Position numbers and translations under genes: made by a program. DNA of 64,000 bases from Muricoccus nepalensis. Its GTDB lineage: Bacteria > Pseudomonadota > Alphaproteobacteria > Acetobacterales > Acetobacteraceae. The notes below the pieces were generated by a model that saw only the letters and a program-made list of their open reading frames with translations, was not told where the DNA came from and ran no database searches. The DNA is taken from NCBI RefSeq assembly GCF_006438825.1, contig NZ_RCZP01000001.1:1056-65055 (forward strand), given 5' to 3'. Shown one piece after another: positions 1 to 9,441 of the stretch (its first letter is position 1; each line of letters opens with the position of its first letter).

Positions 1-105
1 CTACGCGGCCTCACGCCCTACGAAGCCATCTGCAAAGCCTGGACAGAAGAACCGTCCAGGTTCATCCATGACCCGCACCACCAAACCCCGGGACCAAACA
101 ACTAG
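1..105 (+). CDS. IS481-type transposase, C-terminal tail only (cut by window edge)
   Basis: Read in frame from base 1, this gives 34 residues and a TAG stop. It contains LRGLTPYEAICKAW followed by a DPHHQTPGPNN end. That matches the C-terminal tail I know from IS481-like DDE transposases (LTPYE, IC, W, then DP-x-HQ-x-PG). The catalytic core would lie to the left of the window, so whether the element is whole cannot be judged. Its stop is only six bases from the stop of the convergent dioxygenase gene, so the usual terminal inverted repeat has no intergenic space. The stretch is visibly less GC-rich than its neighbours, as expected for acquired DNA. Confidence 0.8.
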   Translation, partial: LRGLTPYEAICKAWTEEPSRFIHDPHHQTPGPNN

Positions 106-111
106 GCGCCC

Positions 112-822
112 TCAGCGGGCCGCGAAGGTCAGCACCAGCACGTCCCGGTGGCCGGGGCGGGCGGGGTCGATGGGGCGGATGGGCGTGACCCCGTGCTTCA
201 CCCGGCGGTCGTCGAGCAGCACGGCGTCGGCGGCCCCCTGCAGGGTGAAGCTCGCCTCCTGCCGGCCGTCGATCTCGATGCCGGTGACGCCGCCCTCCAC
301 GTTCTCCCGCCCGACCAGCATGACCAGCACGTGGTCCACCCCGTCCCGGTGCATCCCCTCCGGCGTCGGCTGCCCGGCCTCCTCCGGGCGGGCCTCGATG
401 CGGAACTGGTGGGCCTCGATGTGCCAGGCGGCGCCGGGCGAGAGGGCGTCGAAGACCGCCCGCGCCCCTTCGAGCAGCGCCGTCATGGCCGGCCCCTCCC
501 CGATCGCGGGCTCGACCGGCTCGAACCAGCGCTCCACGCCGCCGTTCAGCGGGTTGTGCGCCACCGCCTGGAAGTGCGGCGCGTGGGGCGCGCGGGCGAT
601 GGGCCCGCCCGGGGCGGCGGCGTAGGTCGCGTGGCGGCGCAGCCGGTAGCGGCCGCCATCCGCCATGAAGCCGTCGGGGCGAAGGTCGTCCCAGCTCGCG
701 GCGAAGCGCGCCCAGGCCTCCCCGGCGAGCGCGCGGCCCGCGGGGTCGAAGGCGGCGCGCGCCGCCTCGCCGGGAAGCGAGACGTAGCCGGCGGCGGCGA
801 TGGCGGCGGAAAGGGCGGTCAT
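112..822 (-). CDS. 2OG-Fe(II) dioxygenase family protein (PF10014-like)
   Basis: The 236-residue protein looks like the 2OG-Fe dioxygenase family whose characterised members hydroxylate free amino acids such as isoleucine. The predicted iron ligands are visible: H158 and D160 in GMHRDGVDH, and H210 in RRVKHGVTPI. R226 in GHRDVLVLTF is placed to bind 2-oxoglutarate. The ATG at 822-820 overlaps the pdxJ stop (ATGA), which decides the start; the longer open frame upstream is only a shadow of pdxJ. It is the last gene of a pdxA-pdxJ unit, but no link to vitamin B6 chemistry is evident, and its substrate cannot be read from sequence. Confidence 0.85.
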   Translation of the reverse strand: MTALSAAIAAAGYVSLPGEAARAAFDPAGRALAGEAWARFAASWDDLRPDGFMADGGRYRLRRHATYAAAPGGPIARAPHAPHFQAVAHNPLNGGVERWFEPVEPAIGEGPAMTALLEGARAVFDALSPGAAWHIEAHQFRIEARPEEAGQPTPEGMHRDGVDHVLVMLVGRENVEGGVTGIEIDGRQEASFTLQGAADAVLLDDRRVKHGVTPIRPIDPARPGHRDVLVLTFAAR

Positions 823-1553
823 CCCCCCCGCGCCCTCTCCATGATCCCCCGCATGCGCGCGACCACCGCCGGCAGCCCGTCGAAGAGCGCCTGGCCCATG
901 AGGAAGTGGCCGATGTTCAGCTCCACCACCTCCGGGATGGCGGCGAGCACCGGGGCGGCCTCGTAGTCCAGCCCGTGGCCCGCGTGGCACTCCATGCCGA
1001 GGGAGGCGACGAGCCGCGCCGCCTCGCGCAGCCGCCCGAGCTCCGCCTCGCGATCCTTCCCGGGCGGCGTGTCGCAGAAGCGGCCGGTGTGCAGCTCCAC
1101 GGCCCGCGCGCCCAGCCGGGCCGCGGCCTCCACCTGCCGGGGATCCGGGTCGAGGAAGAGCGAGGTGCGGATGCCCGCCCCGTTCAGCGCCCCGACGACC
1201 GGCGCCAGCGCCGCGGCGCCGCCTGCGGCGTCGAGCCCGCCCTCGGTCGTCACCTCCGCCCGCCGCTCGGGCACGAGGCAGCAGGCATGGGGCCGGAGCG
1301 CGACGGCGATGGCCTGCATCTCCGCAGTGGCCGCCATCTCGAGGTTGATCGGCGCCTCCAGCGCGTCCCGCATGGCGCGGCAGTCGGCGTCGCGGATGTG
1401 GCGGCGATCCTCCCGGAGATGGATCGTGATGCTGTCCGCGCCGTGGGCGAGGACGAGGCGCGCGGCCGCCAGCGGGTCCGGGTGCGCGCCGCCGCGGGCG
1501 TTGCGCAGGGTGGCCACGTGGTCGACGTTCACGCCGAGCCGGATGGGGGTCAT
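819..1553 (-). CDS. pdxJ: Pyridoxine 5'-phosphate synthase PdxJ
   Basis: PdxJ condenses 1-deoxyxylulose 5-phosphate with 3-amino-1-hydroxyacetone phosphate to form pyridoxine 5'-phosphate, the last ring-closing step of the DXP-dependent vitamin B6 pathway. The 244-residue TIM-barrel protein has the usual length and signature: [16 protein letters not shown] at the N-terminus, HLREDRRHI (H45), NLEMA (E72) and CHAGHGLDY (H193). These residues fall at the same numbers as the catalytic residues of the E. coli enzyme. The start overlaps the pdxA stop by four bases (ATGA) and the stop overlaps the dioxygenase start, so the three genes are probably translationally coupled. Confidence 0.97.
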   Translation of the reverse strand: MTPIRLGVNVDHVATLRNARGGAHPDPLAAARLVLAHGADSITIHLREDRRHIRDADCRAMRDALEAPINLEMAATAEMQAIAVALRPHACCLVPERRAEVTTEGGLDAAGGAAALAPVVGALNGAGIRTSLFLDPDPRQVEAAARLGARAVELHTGRFCDTPPGKDREAELGRLREAARLVASLGMECHAGHGLDYEAAPVLAAIPEVVELNIGHFLMGQALFDGLPAVVARMRGIMERARGG

Positions 1554-2566
1554 GGCGCGGCGGGCTCCTTGGTGCGGCGCGCGGCCATCTCGGCCGCGAG
1601 GCGGAGGGCGGCGACCAGGCTGGACGGGTCGGCCACGCCCTGGCCGGCGATGCCGAAGGCGGTGCCGTGGTCGGGCGAGGTGCGGATGATGGGCAGGCCG
1701 AGGGTGACGTTCACCCCCCCGTCCATGTCGAGCGTCTTGATCGGGATGAGCGCCTGGTCGTGGTAGAGGCACAGCGCCGCGTCGTAGCCCGCCCGGGCGC
1801 GGGCCGTGAACATCGTGTCGGGCGGCAGCGGGCCGAAGGCGTCCACCCCGCGCGCCCGCAGCGCCTCGATCGCGGGGACCACCAGCACCCCCTCCTCGTC
1901 GCCCATCGCGCCCTCCTCCCCGGCATGGGGGTTGAGGCCGGCGACGGCGATGCGGGGGGCGTCGATCCCGAAGCCCTCCCGGAGCCCGGCCGCGAGCGCC
2001 AGCCCCGTCCGGACGATCTCCGCCGTGCTCAGCATGTCGAGCGCCCGGCGGAGCGAGACGTGGATGGTCACGGGCACCACCCGCAGCATGGGCGAGGCCA
2101 GCAGCATCACCGGCGGCGCCGAAGTCCCGGTCAGCGCGCCCAGGAACTCCGTGTGCCCTGGGAAGGCGAAGCCGCTGCGGTAGAGCGTCGCCTTGCTGAT
2201 GGGGTTCGTCACCACGCCGCCTGCGCGCCCGGATTGCGCCAGCGCCACCGCCCGCTCGATCGCACCCAGCACGGCCGGCGCGTTGGCGGGGTCGGGGCGC
2301 CCCGGCACGGCCGGCACGGGCAGGCGGAGCGTCATGACCGGCAGGCGATCCGCGAAGACGGCTGCCGCCTCCTCGGGGCCGCCGACCTCGGCGATCGGCA
2401 CGTCCCATCCCAGCCCCGCCGCGAGCCCGGCGAGGCGCCGCGGGTCGTCGAGGACGACGAAGGCCGGACCGGCGGCGCGGAGGCGCGCCCAGGCCGCGAG
2501 GGTGATCTCCCCCCCGATCCCGGCGGGGTCTCCCATGGTCAGCGCGAGAGGGGGGGCGGGCGTCAT
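1550..2566 (-). CDS. pdxA: 4-hydroxythreonine-4-phosphate dehydrogenase PdxA
   Basis: PdxA oxidises 4-phosphohydroxy-L-threonine and, after decarboxylation, supplies the aminoacetone partner used by PdxJ next door. The 338-residue product has the family motifs: [12 protein letters not shown] at the start, PGHTEFL with a metal-binding His, [17 protein letters not shown] and [10 protein letters not shown]. The ATG at 2566 gives the usual N-terminus; a longer frame upstream has no family similarity. Making both substrate-supply and condensing enzymes from one transcript fits a single B6 operon. The surA/lptD genes that often precede pdxA in proteobacteria are absent; ilvD lies 65 bases upstream instead. 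Confidence 0.97.
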   Translation of the reverse strand: MTPAPPLALTMGDPAGIGGEITLAAWARLRAAGPAFVVLDDPRRLAGLAAGLGWDVPIAEVGGPEEAAAVFADRLPVMTLRLPVPAVPGRPDPANAPAVLGAIERAVALAQSGRAGGVVTNPISKATLYRSGFAFPGHTEFLGALTGTSAPPVMLLASPMLRVVPVTIHVSLRRALDMLSTAEIVRTGLALAAGLREGFGIDAPRIAVAGLNPHAGEEGAMGDEEGVLVVPAIEALRARGVDAFGPLPPDTMFTARARAGYDAALCLYHDQALIPIKTLDMDGGVNVTLGLPIIRTSPDHGTAFGIAGQGVADPSSLVAALRLAAEMAARRTKEPAAP

Positions 2567-2631
2567 CGGTCTAAGCTGGCACGGCCCGGACCCGCCGCAC
2601 CCCGCCCGCGGGTCATGGCTGCCCTGCCCCC

Positions 2632-4356
2632 TCAGATATCCGCGTAGACGTGCGTCTCCGCCGTCCCGCCGGGGTGCGTCACCGCGCCGAGATGGGCGGG
2701 GCCGACGAGCTGGGCGTACTTCCACAGGGCGCCCGCGTTGTAGTCGGTGCCCCGCGGCTTCCAGGCGGCGCGGCGCGCGGCGATCTCCGTCTCCGGCAGG
2801 TCAACGTCGATCGTGCCCTTGTCCGCGTCGATGACGATGCGGTCGCCGTCCTTCAGCAGCGCGATCGGCCCGCCCACCGCCGCCTCGGGCCCGACATGGC
2901 CGATGCAGAAGCCGCGCGTGGCGCCGGAGAAGCGCCCGTCGGTGATCAGCGCGACCTCGCCGCCCATGCCCTGGCCGTAGAGCGCCGCGGTGGTGGAGAG
3001 CATCTCCCGCATGCCCGGGCCGCCCTTCGGCCCCTCGTAGCGGATGACGATCACGTCGCCGGGCTTGTAGGCGCGGGCGTCGACCGCGGCGAAGGCGTCC
3101 TCCTCGCAGTCGAAGCACAGCGCGGTGCCCTCGAAGCGAAGCTCCTTCATGCCCGCCACCTTCACGATGGCGCCGTCCGGGGCGAGGTTACCTTTCAGCC
3201 CCACCACGCCGCCGGTCGGCGAGATCGGGTCGGACACCGGCCGGATCACGTCCTGGTCGCGGGGGAAGATCACCTCGCGGTGGTTCTCGGCCAGCGACTG
3301 GCCGGTCACCGTCAGGCAGTCGCCGTGCAGCAGCCCGGCGTCGAGCAGCGCCTTCACGATCACGGGGATGCCGCCGACCTTGTAGACGTCGTAGGCGACG
3401 TAGCGCCCGCCCGGCTTCAGGTCGCCGATATAGGGCGCCTTGCGCATGATCTCCGCCACGTCGTGCAGCGTGAAGGGGATGCCCGCCTCGTGCGCCATGG
3501 CCGGCAGGTGCAGCCCGGCGTTGGTGGAGCCGCCCGTGGCGCCCACGATGAGCGCCGCGTTGTAGAGGCTCTCCTTCGTGACGATGTCGCGCGGGCGGAT
3601 GTTCTTGCGCAGCAGCTCCATCACGGCGCGGCCGGACTCGACCGCCCACTTGTCGCGATCCTCGTAGGGCGCCGGCGCGCCGGCGGAGCCGGGCAGCGCG
3701 AGGCCGATCGCCTCCGACACCGTCGCCATGGTGTTGGCCGTGAACTGGCCGCCGCAGGCCCCCGCGCTCGGGCAGGCCACGCACTCGAGCGCGTGCAGGT
3801 CCTCGTCCGACATGTTGCCGGCGGCGTGCTGGCCCACCGCCTCGAAGACGTCCACGACGGTCACGTCCCGGCCCTGGAACTTCCCGGGCAGGATGGAGCC
3901 GCCGTACATGAAGACGCTCGGCACGTTCAGCCGCAGCATCGCCATCATCATGCCCGGCAGCGACTTGTCGCAGCCGGCGAGCCCGACCATCGCGTCGTAG
4001 CAGTGGCCGCGCATCGTCAGCTCCACCGTGTCCGCGATGGCGTCGCGGGAGGCGAGCGAGGACTTCATGCCCTGGTGGCCCATGGCGATGCCGTCGGTCA
4101 CGGTGATGGTCGTGAACTCGCGGGGCGTGCCGAGGCCGTGCTTCACCCCGACCTTCACGCTCTGCGCCTGACGGGACAGCGCGATGTTGCAGGGCGCGGC
4201 CTCGTTCCAGCAGGTGGCGACGCCGACCAGCGGCTGGGCGATCTCCTCCTCCGTCAGCCCCATGGCGTAGTAGTAGCTGCGGTGCGGGGCGCGCTCGGGG
4301 CCCACCGTCACGTGGCGGCTGGGGAGGCGCGACTTGTCCCAGGTGTTGTCGGGCAT
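2632..4356 (-). CDS. ilvD: Dihydroxy-acid dehydratase IlvD
   Basis: IlvD dehydrates 2,3-dihydroxy-3-methyl(iso)valerate to the 2-oxo acids that precede valine, leucine and isoleucine, using an iron-sulfur cluster. Cluster-region cysteines and family motifs are visible in [24 protein letters not shown] and [15 protein letters not shown], and the C-terminal half has [14 protein letters not shown]. Length, about 575 residues, is normal. Two ATGs lie six bases apart (4362 and 4356). AAGGAA directly abuts the first but sits about seven bases before the second, so I favour 4356. It stands alone between the exonuclease gene and pdxA, all on one strand. Confidence 0.97.
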   Translation of the reverse strand: MPDNTWDKSRLPSRHVTVGPERAPHRSYYYAMGLTEEEIAQPLVGVATCWNEAAPCNIALSRQAQSVKVGVKHGLGTPREFTTITVTDGIAMGHQGMKSSLASRDAIADTVELTMRGHCYDAMVGLAGCDKSLPGMMMAMLRLNVPSVFMYGGSILPGKFQGRDVTVVDVFEAVGQHAAGNMSDEDLHALECVACPSAGACGGQFTANTMATVSEAIGLALPGSAGAPAPYEDRDKWAVESGRAVMELLRKNIRPRDIVTKESLYNAALIVGATGGSTNAGLHLPAMAHEAGIPFTLHDVAEIMRKAPYIGDLKPGGRYVAYDVYKVGGIPVIVKALLDAGLLHGDCLTVTGQSLAENHREVIFPRDQDVIRPVSDPISPTGGVVGLKGNLAPDGAIVKVAGMKELRFEGTALCFDCEEDAFAAVDARAYKPGDVIVIRYEGPKGGPGMREMLSTTAALYGQGMGGEVALITDGRFSGATRGFCIGHVGPEAAVGGPIALLKDGDRIVIDADKGTIDVDLPETEIAARRAAWKPRGTDYNAGALWKYAQLVGPAHLGAVTHPGGTAETHVYADI

Positions 4357-4404
4357 CGGCATTTCCTTCGTCTGGGGGCTGTATCGCGCAACAAACGGCA
4401 GGGA

Positions 4405-4983
4405 TCAACGAGGCTCCTTGGGCGGGATGGGGCCACGGCCCGCCCCGGCGGCGCGGCGGCGGACCTCCTCCCAGAGCCGCAGCTCCCGCCGCGCGTCCTC
4501 CAGCGCCCGGTGGGCCGGCTTCCCCGCGGCACGGTCCCCGGCCCGCACCTCGTCGAGCACGCGCCCGACGACCGCCTCCCGCGCCGCCTCCTCCAGCCCG
4601 CCCGCCCGCACCGCCTCCCGCGCGGCCGCGAGCTGCGCCTCGTCGGTGTCGCGGAGCCGGAGCGCGTGGCGGGGCAGGCCGGCCGCGCGAAGGAGGCGGC
4701 TGAGCCACTGCCCGTCCCAGGAGGGGGCGGAGGCGTAGAGGTCGTGCCCGCGCAGCGCCTCGACCATCCGGCGGGCGACGGCCCCGTGCGGCTCGCCCTC
4801 CCGCTCCAGCCGCTCGCGCGGGATGCCGTGGACGGCCTCGGCCGAGGCGTCCCACTCCTCCCAGCCCGGGGCGGGGCGGATCAGGTGGCCCTCCCCGCTA
4901 CCGTCCTCCGCCGCCCAGCCGACCTCGACGGGGAAGCCGCGCTTGCCGAGGCTGCTCGCCTCGAAGTCGACGAAGACGATCAC
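4405..4983 (-). CDS. 3'-5' exonuclease, DEDDh (DnaQ/RNase T-like) superfamily
   Basis: The 192-residue protein begins [13 protein letters not shown], carrying the first acidic pair (D and E) of DEDDh exonucleases. Near the C-terminus [14 protein letters not shown] supplies the H-x4-D motif. Such proteins remove nucleotides from DNA or RNA 3' ends with two metal ions. The start is a GTG at 4983 that overlaps the TGA of the upstream transporter gene (GTGA); no in-frame ATG fits the domain start. The basic, proline-rich tail (residues about 178-192) lies outside the domain. The substrate (DNA repair, RNA trimming or oligonucleotides) cannot be decided, and the link to the transporter is probably only positional. 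Confidence 0.85.
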   Translation of the reverse strand: MIVFVDFEASSLGKRGFPVEVGWAAEDGSGEGHLIRPAPGWEEWDASAEAVHGIPRERLEREGEPHGAVARRMVEALRGHDLYASAPSWDGQWLSRLLRAAGLPRHALRLRDTDEAQLAAAREAVRAGGLEEAAREAVVGRVLDEVRAGDRAAGKPAHRALEDARRELRLWEEVRRRAAGAGRGPIPPKEPR

Positions 4984-6341
4984 GGCGCCGGGGCCCCCGC
5001 GCCGCCCTCCCGCGCCAGGTGCCCGTGCACCCGCGTGTCGTGCATCGAGAGGGCGGCCAGCAGCGAGAGGATGCAGAAGCCCGAGACGTACCAGAAGAAG
5101 GTGCTCTCCATCCCCCAGGACTTGAACAGCAGCGCCACGTACTCCGCCGTGCCGCCGAAGAGGCTGTTGGCGATGGCGTAGCCCAGCCCGACGCCGAGCG
5201 CGCGGATCTCCGCCGGGAAGAGCTCCGCCTTCACCACGCCGGAGATGGAGGTGTAGAAGCTGACGACCGCCAGCGCGCCGAAGATGATCGCGAAGGCCGC
5301 GGCGGCGCTCTGCACCCCCGCGAGCAGGCTCAGCAGCGGCACCGTCATGACCGCGCCGCCCACGCCGAAGACGATCAGGCAGGCCCGCCGCCCGATCCGG
5401 TCCGACAGCGCGCCGACCGCGGGCTGGAGGAGCATGTAGCAGAAGAGCACGACCGTCATGGTCACGCTCGCCCGCTCCGCGCTGAAGCCCGCGGTGTTGA
5501 CGAGGAACTTCTGCATGTAGGTCGTGTAGGTGTAGAAGGCGAGGCTGCCGCCGGAGGTCAGAAGGATGACCTGCAGGAGCGGCCTCGGGTGCTTCAGCAG
5601 CAGCGCGATCGTGCCCGCCCCGCTCTTCGAGCGCTCGGCCGCGGTCGTCGTTTCGTGCAGCGCGCGCCGCAAGAAGAGCGCGACGATCGCCGCCCCCGCC
5701 CCGATCAGGAAGGGGATGCGCCAGCCCCAGGCGCGGATCTCCTCGGGCGTGAGCACCGCCTGCAGCACGACCAGCACCAGCAGGGCGAGCAACTGCCCGC
5801 CGATGAGCGTGACGTACTGGAAGGAGGCGAAGAAGCCCCGGTGCCGCTGGCTCGCCACCTCGCTCATGTAGGTGGCGCTCGTCCCGTACTCGCCGCCGAC
5901 CGAGAGCCCCTGGATGAGGCGGGCCACCACCAGCAGGACCGGCGCCGCGACGCCGATGCTCGCGTAGGTCGGCAGCACCGCGATCATGAGCGAGCCGAAG
6001 CACATCATCAGCACCGAGGCCATCATCGAGGTCCGCCGTCCGTAGCGGTCGGCCACCGTGCCGAAGAGCCAGCCGCCGATCGGGCGCATCAGGAAGCCGA
6101 CCGCGAAGATGGCGGCGGCGTTCAGGAGCTGCGTGGTCCGGTCCGAGGCGGGGAAGAAGCTCGGCGCGAAGTAGAGGGCGGTCGCGGCGTAGACGTAGAA
6201 ATCGTACCACTCGACGAGGTTGCCCGAGGAGCCGCCGACGATGGCCATCACCCGCCGGCGCGTGTCCGCCCGGTCCTCCCCCGCGGGCGCGGCCCCGGCC
6301 GGCAGGCGTCCGGGCAGGGTGGCGGCGGGCTGGTCGGGCAT
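4980..6341 (-). CDS. MFS transporter, metabolite:H+ symporter (KgtP/ProP-like) family
   Basis: A 453-residue, 12-helix major facilitator. [13 protein letters not shown] in the first helix, [14 protein letters not shown] after helix 2 and [20 protein letters not shown] in helix 4 are hallmarks of the metabolite:H+ symporter branch, which includes KgtP (2-oxoglutarate), citrate, shikimate and proline/betaine carriers. The substrate is therefore probably a small organic acid or betaine taken up with protons across the inner membrane. A GAGG sequence lies about six bases before the ATG. The gene overlaps the downstream exonuclease start by four bases. Confidence 0.92.
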   Translation of the reverse strand: MPDQPAATLPGRLPAGAAPAGEDRADTRRRVMAIVGGSSGNLVEWYDFYVYAATALYFAPSFFPASDRTTQLLNAAAIFAVGFLMRPIGGWLFGTVADRYGRRTSMMASVLMMCFGSLMIAVLPTYASIGVAAPVLLVVARLIQGLSVGGEYGTSATYMSEVASQRHRGFFASFQYVTLIGGQLLALLVLVVLQAVLTPEEIRAWGWRIPFLIGAGAAIVALFLRRALHETTTAAERSKSGAGTIALLLKHPRPLLQVILLTSGGSLAFYTYTTYMQKFLVNTAGFSAERASVTMTVVLFCYMLLQPAVGALSDRIGRRACLIVFGVGGAVMTVPLLSLLAGVQSAAAAFAIIFGALAVVSFYTSISGVVKAELFPAEIRALGVGLGYAIANSLFGGTAEYVALLFKSWGMESTFFWYVSGFCILSLLAALSMHDTRVHGHLAREGGAGAPAP

Positions 6342-6431
6342 GGGAACCTCGCGGGGGCCGGGGCGGCGCGCGTGCCGCCTCCCCCCAAAGCCCGCCCGCC
6401 CCGCGCGGGTTTCAGCGCGGCCCGCGCCCGC

Positions 6432-6617
6432 TCAGCGATAGACGACGTAGCGCAGGATGTAGATCGCGCAGAGCACGGCGCTGAACAGCGCGCCGAGGCG
6501 CGTCGCCGCCTGCTCGGTGATCGGCGGGTCCCGGTCAATCCGCGGCAGGCGCGAGCGGCACCAGAGGATCGGCACCACCGCCAGCACCGACAGCGCCACG
6601 AAGTCGAAGAAGCGCAT
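6432..6617 (-). CDS. Small predicted two-helix membrane protein
   Basis: A 61-residue frame starts two bases after the valS stop. It reads as two hydrophobic segments, roughly residues 4-20 (FFDFVALSVLAVVPIL) and 40-58 (TRLGALFSAVLCAIYILRY), joined by a charged loop RSRLPRIDRDPPITEQ. That helix-loop-helix pattern and the tight spacing behind valS argue for a real gene rather than noise in GC-rich DNA. I do not recognise a family and assign no function. Co-translation with valS is likely. Confidence 0.6.
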   Translation of the reverse strand: MRFFDFVALSVLAVVPILWCRSRLPRIDRDPPITEQAATRLGALFSAVLCAIYILRYVVYR

Positions 6618-6619
6618 CC

Positions 6620-9316
6620 TCAGGCCGCGATGCGGGCGATCGCCGCGGCCAGCCGCGCCGCCTCCGCCTCAGCGGTCCGCAGGCGCTCGCGGGTTTCCTC
6701 GACCACCTCCTCCTTCGCGCGGGTGGTGAAGTCGGGGTTGGCGAGCTTCGTCGCGATCTTGCGGGCCTCGGCCTCCACCTTCGCGTGGTCCTTGGCCAGC
6801 CGCGCGCGCTCGGCCGCGAGGTCCACGACGCCGGCGAGCGGCAGCATCACCGTCGCCTCGCCCACCACCGCCTGCGCCACGCCCTCCGGCGCCGCGCCCT
6901 CCAGCACCCGGACCTCGGTGGCGCGGGCGAGGCGGCGGATCGGATCGATCCAGCGCGCGGCCCGCGCGAGCGTCCCCTCCGAGGCGCCCTGGACGAGCAG
7001 CGGCACGGTGACGGAGGGCGGCACGTTCACCTCGGCCCGGACCACCCGGACCTCCGTGATGAAGGAGACGAGCCAGTCGAGCTCCGCCCGCGCCTCCTCG
7101 GCGCCCGCGACGGCCACCGGCGCCGGCCAGGGCGTGCGGATGAGGCTTCCCTCCGGCCCGTAGCCGAAGCGGTCCCAGAGCTCCTCGGTGACATAGGGCA
7201 TGACGGGATGGGCGAGCCGCAGGATGACGCCCAGCACGTGCTGCGCGGCCCCCTTCGCCTCCTCCTTCTCCGGCCCGTCCGGGCCGAGGAGGGCCGGCTT
7301 GGCCAGCTCCAGGAACCAGTCGCAGAAGCCGCCCCAGGTGAAGCGGTAGAGGGCGGCCGCGTAGTCGTCGAGGCGGTAGGATTCGAGGGCCGCCGTGGCC
7401 TCGGCGACCGCGGCGTTGGCGCCGTCGATGATCCAGCGCGCGAGCGGCGTGGCGGCGGCGGACGGGTCGAAGCCGGGGTCGGGCGCGATGCCGTTCATCT
7501 CGCAGAAGCGGGCGGCGTTCCAGAGCTTCGTGACGAAGGCCCGGTTGCTCTCCACCTTCTGCCGCCCGAGCCGCACGTCCCGCCCCGGCCCCGCGAAGGA
7601 GGCGAGGGTGAAGCGCAGCGCGTCCGTCCCGTAGGCGTCCGCGAGCTCCAGCGGGTCCATGACGTTGCCCTTGGACTTCGACATCTTCTGCCCGCGCTCG
7701 TCGCGGACCAGGCCGTGGATGTTGACGGTCCGGAAGGGCACCTCGCCCATGAAGTGGATGCCCATCATCATCATCCGGGCGACCCAGAAGAAGATGATGT
7801 CGAAGCCCGTGACCAGCACGTCGCCGGGGTAGTAGCGGGCGAGCTCCGGCGTCCTCTCCGGCCAGCCGAGGGTGGAGAAGGGCCAGAGGGCGGAGGAGAA
7901 CCAGGTGTCGAGCACGTCCGGGTCGCGCGTCAGCGCCACCTCCTGCCCGTAATGGGCCCGGGCGGCGGCCAGGGCCTCCGCCTCCGTGCGCTCGACGAAG
8001 AAGTGCCCGTCCGGCCCGTACCAGGCGGGGATCTGGTGCCCCCACCAGAGCTGGCGCGAGACGCACCAGGGCTGGATGTCGCGCATCCAGGCGAAGAAGG
8101 TGTTCTCCCAGGCCTTGGGGACGAACTGCGTGCGGCCGCTCTCCACCGCCTCGATGGCCGGCTTGGCCAGCGTTGCGGCGTCGGCGTACCACTGCCAGGT
8201 CAGCCGCGGCTCGATCGGCACGCCCGAGCGGTCGCCGTGCGGCACGGCGTGGGTGTGGGGCTCGATGGCCTCCACCAACTCCAGCCGCTCCAGCTCGGCG
8301 ATGATGGCGCGGCGCGCCTCGAACCGGTCCAGCCCCGCGAGGGAGGCCGCGACCGCCGGGTCCGCCACCCCGGGGACGGCGCGGAACTCGCCCTCGATCT
8401 CGCCGAGCGCGACGCACCCCTCCGGGTCCAGCACCGTCGGCGCCGCGAGGCCGTGGCGGCGCGCCACCTCGAAGTCGTTGAAGTCGTGGGCCGGGGTGAT
8501 CTTCACCGCGCCCGAGCCCTTCTCCGGGTCCGAGTAGGCGTCGGCCACCACCGGGATGCGGCGCCCGGTGATCGGCAGCACCAGGAACTTGCCGACGAGG
8601 TCGCGGAAGCGCTCGTCGTCGGGGTGCACGGCGACGGCGGTGTCGCCCAGCATCGTCTCCGGCCGCGTGGTCGCGACGACGAGGAAGCGGCCCGGCTCCC
8701 CCTCCACGGGGTAGCGGAGGTGCCAGAGGCTGCCCTTCACCTCCCGGCTCTCCACCTCGAGGTCAGAGATGGCGGTCTGGAACTTCACGTCCCAGTTCAC
8801 CAGCCGGCGGTCGCGGTAGATCAGCCCCTGGCGGTGGAGCGTCACGAAGACCTCCCGCACGGCGACCGAGAGCCCCTCGTCCATCGTGAAGCGCTCGCGC
8901 GACCAGTCGAGGCTGGCGCCCATGCGGCGGAGCTGGCGGGTGATGGTGCCGCCGCTCTCGGCCTTCCACGTCCAGACCCGCTCGAGGAAGGCCTCGCGCC
9001 CCATCTGGCGGCGATCCTGCCCCTCGGCGGCGAGCAGGCGCTCGACCACCATCTGGGTCGCGATGCCCGCGTGGTCAGTGCCCGGCTGCCAGAGGGCGTC
9101 GCGCCCCTGCATGCGCCGGAAGCGCACCAGCGTATCCTGGATCGTCACGTCCAGCGCATGGCCGACATGCAGGCTGCCCGTCACGTTGGGCGGCGGGATC
9201 ATGATGGTGAAGGGCGCGGCGGCGGAGCCCGGATCCGCCCCGAAGGCGCCGGACCCCTCCCAGCCTTCGTAGAGGCGCGGCTCGTAGCCGGCGGGCGAGA
9301 GGGTCTTGTCGAGCAT
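6620..9316 (-). CDS. valS: Valyl-tRNA synthetase
   Basis: Class I aminoacyl-tRNA synthetase that charges tRNA-Val and edits mischarged threonine. The HIGH-type motif appears as HVGH at residues 50-53 after PPPNVTGSL, and KMSKS lies at residues 544-548. The large editing domain sits between them. The C-terminal 65 or so residues (AAERARLAKDHAKVEAEARK onward) form the tRNA-contacting coiled coil. At 898 residues it is complete. It follows popZ, an arrangement also known from Caulobacter. Confidence 0.98.
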   Translation of the reverse strand: MLDKTLSPAGYEPRLYEGWEGSGAFGADPGSAAAPFTIMIPPPNVTGSLHVGHALDVTIQDTLVRFRRMQGRDALWQPGTDHAGIATQMVVERLLAAEGQDRRQMGREAFLERVWTWKAESGGTITRQLRRMGASLDWSRERFTMDEGLSVAVREVFVTLHRQGLIYRDRRLVNWDVKFQTAISDLEVESREVKGSLWHLRYPVEGEPGRFLVVATTRPETMLGDTAVAVHPDDERFRDLVGKFLVLPITGRRIPVVADAYSDPEKGSGAVKITPAHDFNDFEVARRHGLAAPTVLDPEGCVALGEIEGEFRAVPGVADPAVAASLAGLDRFEARRAIIAELERLELVEAIEPHTHAVPHGDRSGVPIEPRLTWQWYADAATLAKPAIEAVESGRTQFVPKAWENTFFAWMRDIQPWCVSRQLWWGHQIPAWYGPDGHFFVERTEAEALAAARAHYGQEVALTRDPDVLDTWFSSALWPFSTLGWPERTPELARYYPGDVLVTGFDIIFFWVARMMMMGIHFMGEVPFRTVNIHGLVRDERGQKMSKSKGNVMDPLELADAYGTDALRFTLASFAGPGRDVRLGRQKVESNRAFVTKLWNAARFCEMNGIAPDPGFDPSAAATPLARWIIDGANAAVAEATAALESYRLDDYAAALYRFTWGGFCDWFLELAKPALLGPDGPEKEEAKGAAQHVLGVILRLAHPVMPYVTEELWDRFGYGPEGSLIRTPWPAPVAVAGAEEARAELDWLVSFITEVRVVRAEVNVPPSVTVPLLVQGASEGTLARAARWIDPIRRLARATEVRVLEGAAPEGVAQAVVGEATVMLPLAGVVDLAAERARLAKDHAKVEAEARKIATKLANPDFTTRAKEEVVEETRERLRTAEAEAARLAAAIARIAA

Positions 9317-9378
9317 GGCGGGAGGCTTGGCGCGCGGGCCGGCCCGTCGTCAAGGCCCCTGCGCGCCCACCCTGCCCC

Positions 9379-9441
9379 GCGGCGGGCTGGGCCTCGCCCG
9401 CCGCGGGCTCGGCCTTACTTGCGGCGGGCTCAGCCCAAGGA
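9379..9441. repeat. 21-bp tandem repeat, three copies, spanning the popZ stop
   Basis: Three units start at 9379, 9400 and 9421 with an exact 21-base period. The first 15 bases of each unit are near-identical (GCGGCGGGCTSGGCC type); the last six vary. The rightmost copy contains the popZ stop codon (complement of TCA, 9430-9432). In the other two copies, which lie downstream of popZ, the equivalent triplet is no longer a stop. Confidence 0.7.

Noticed and set aside
2650-5181. 843-residue open frame antisense to ilvD and the exonuclease gene
   Set aside because: Arg/Ala/Val-rich low-complexity product with no motif; it mirrors codon bias of the real minus-strand genes in GC-rich DNA.
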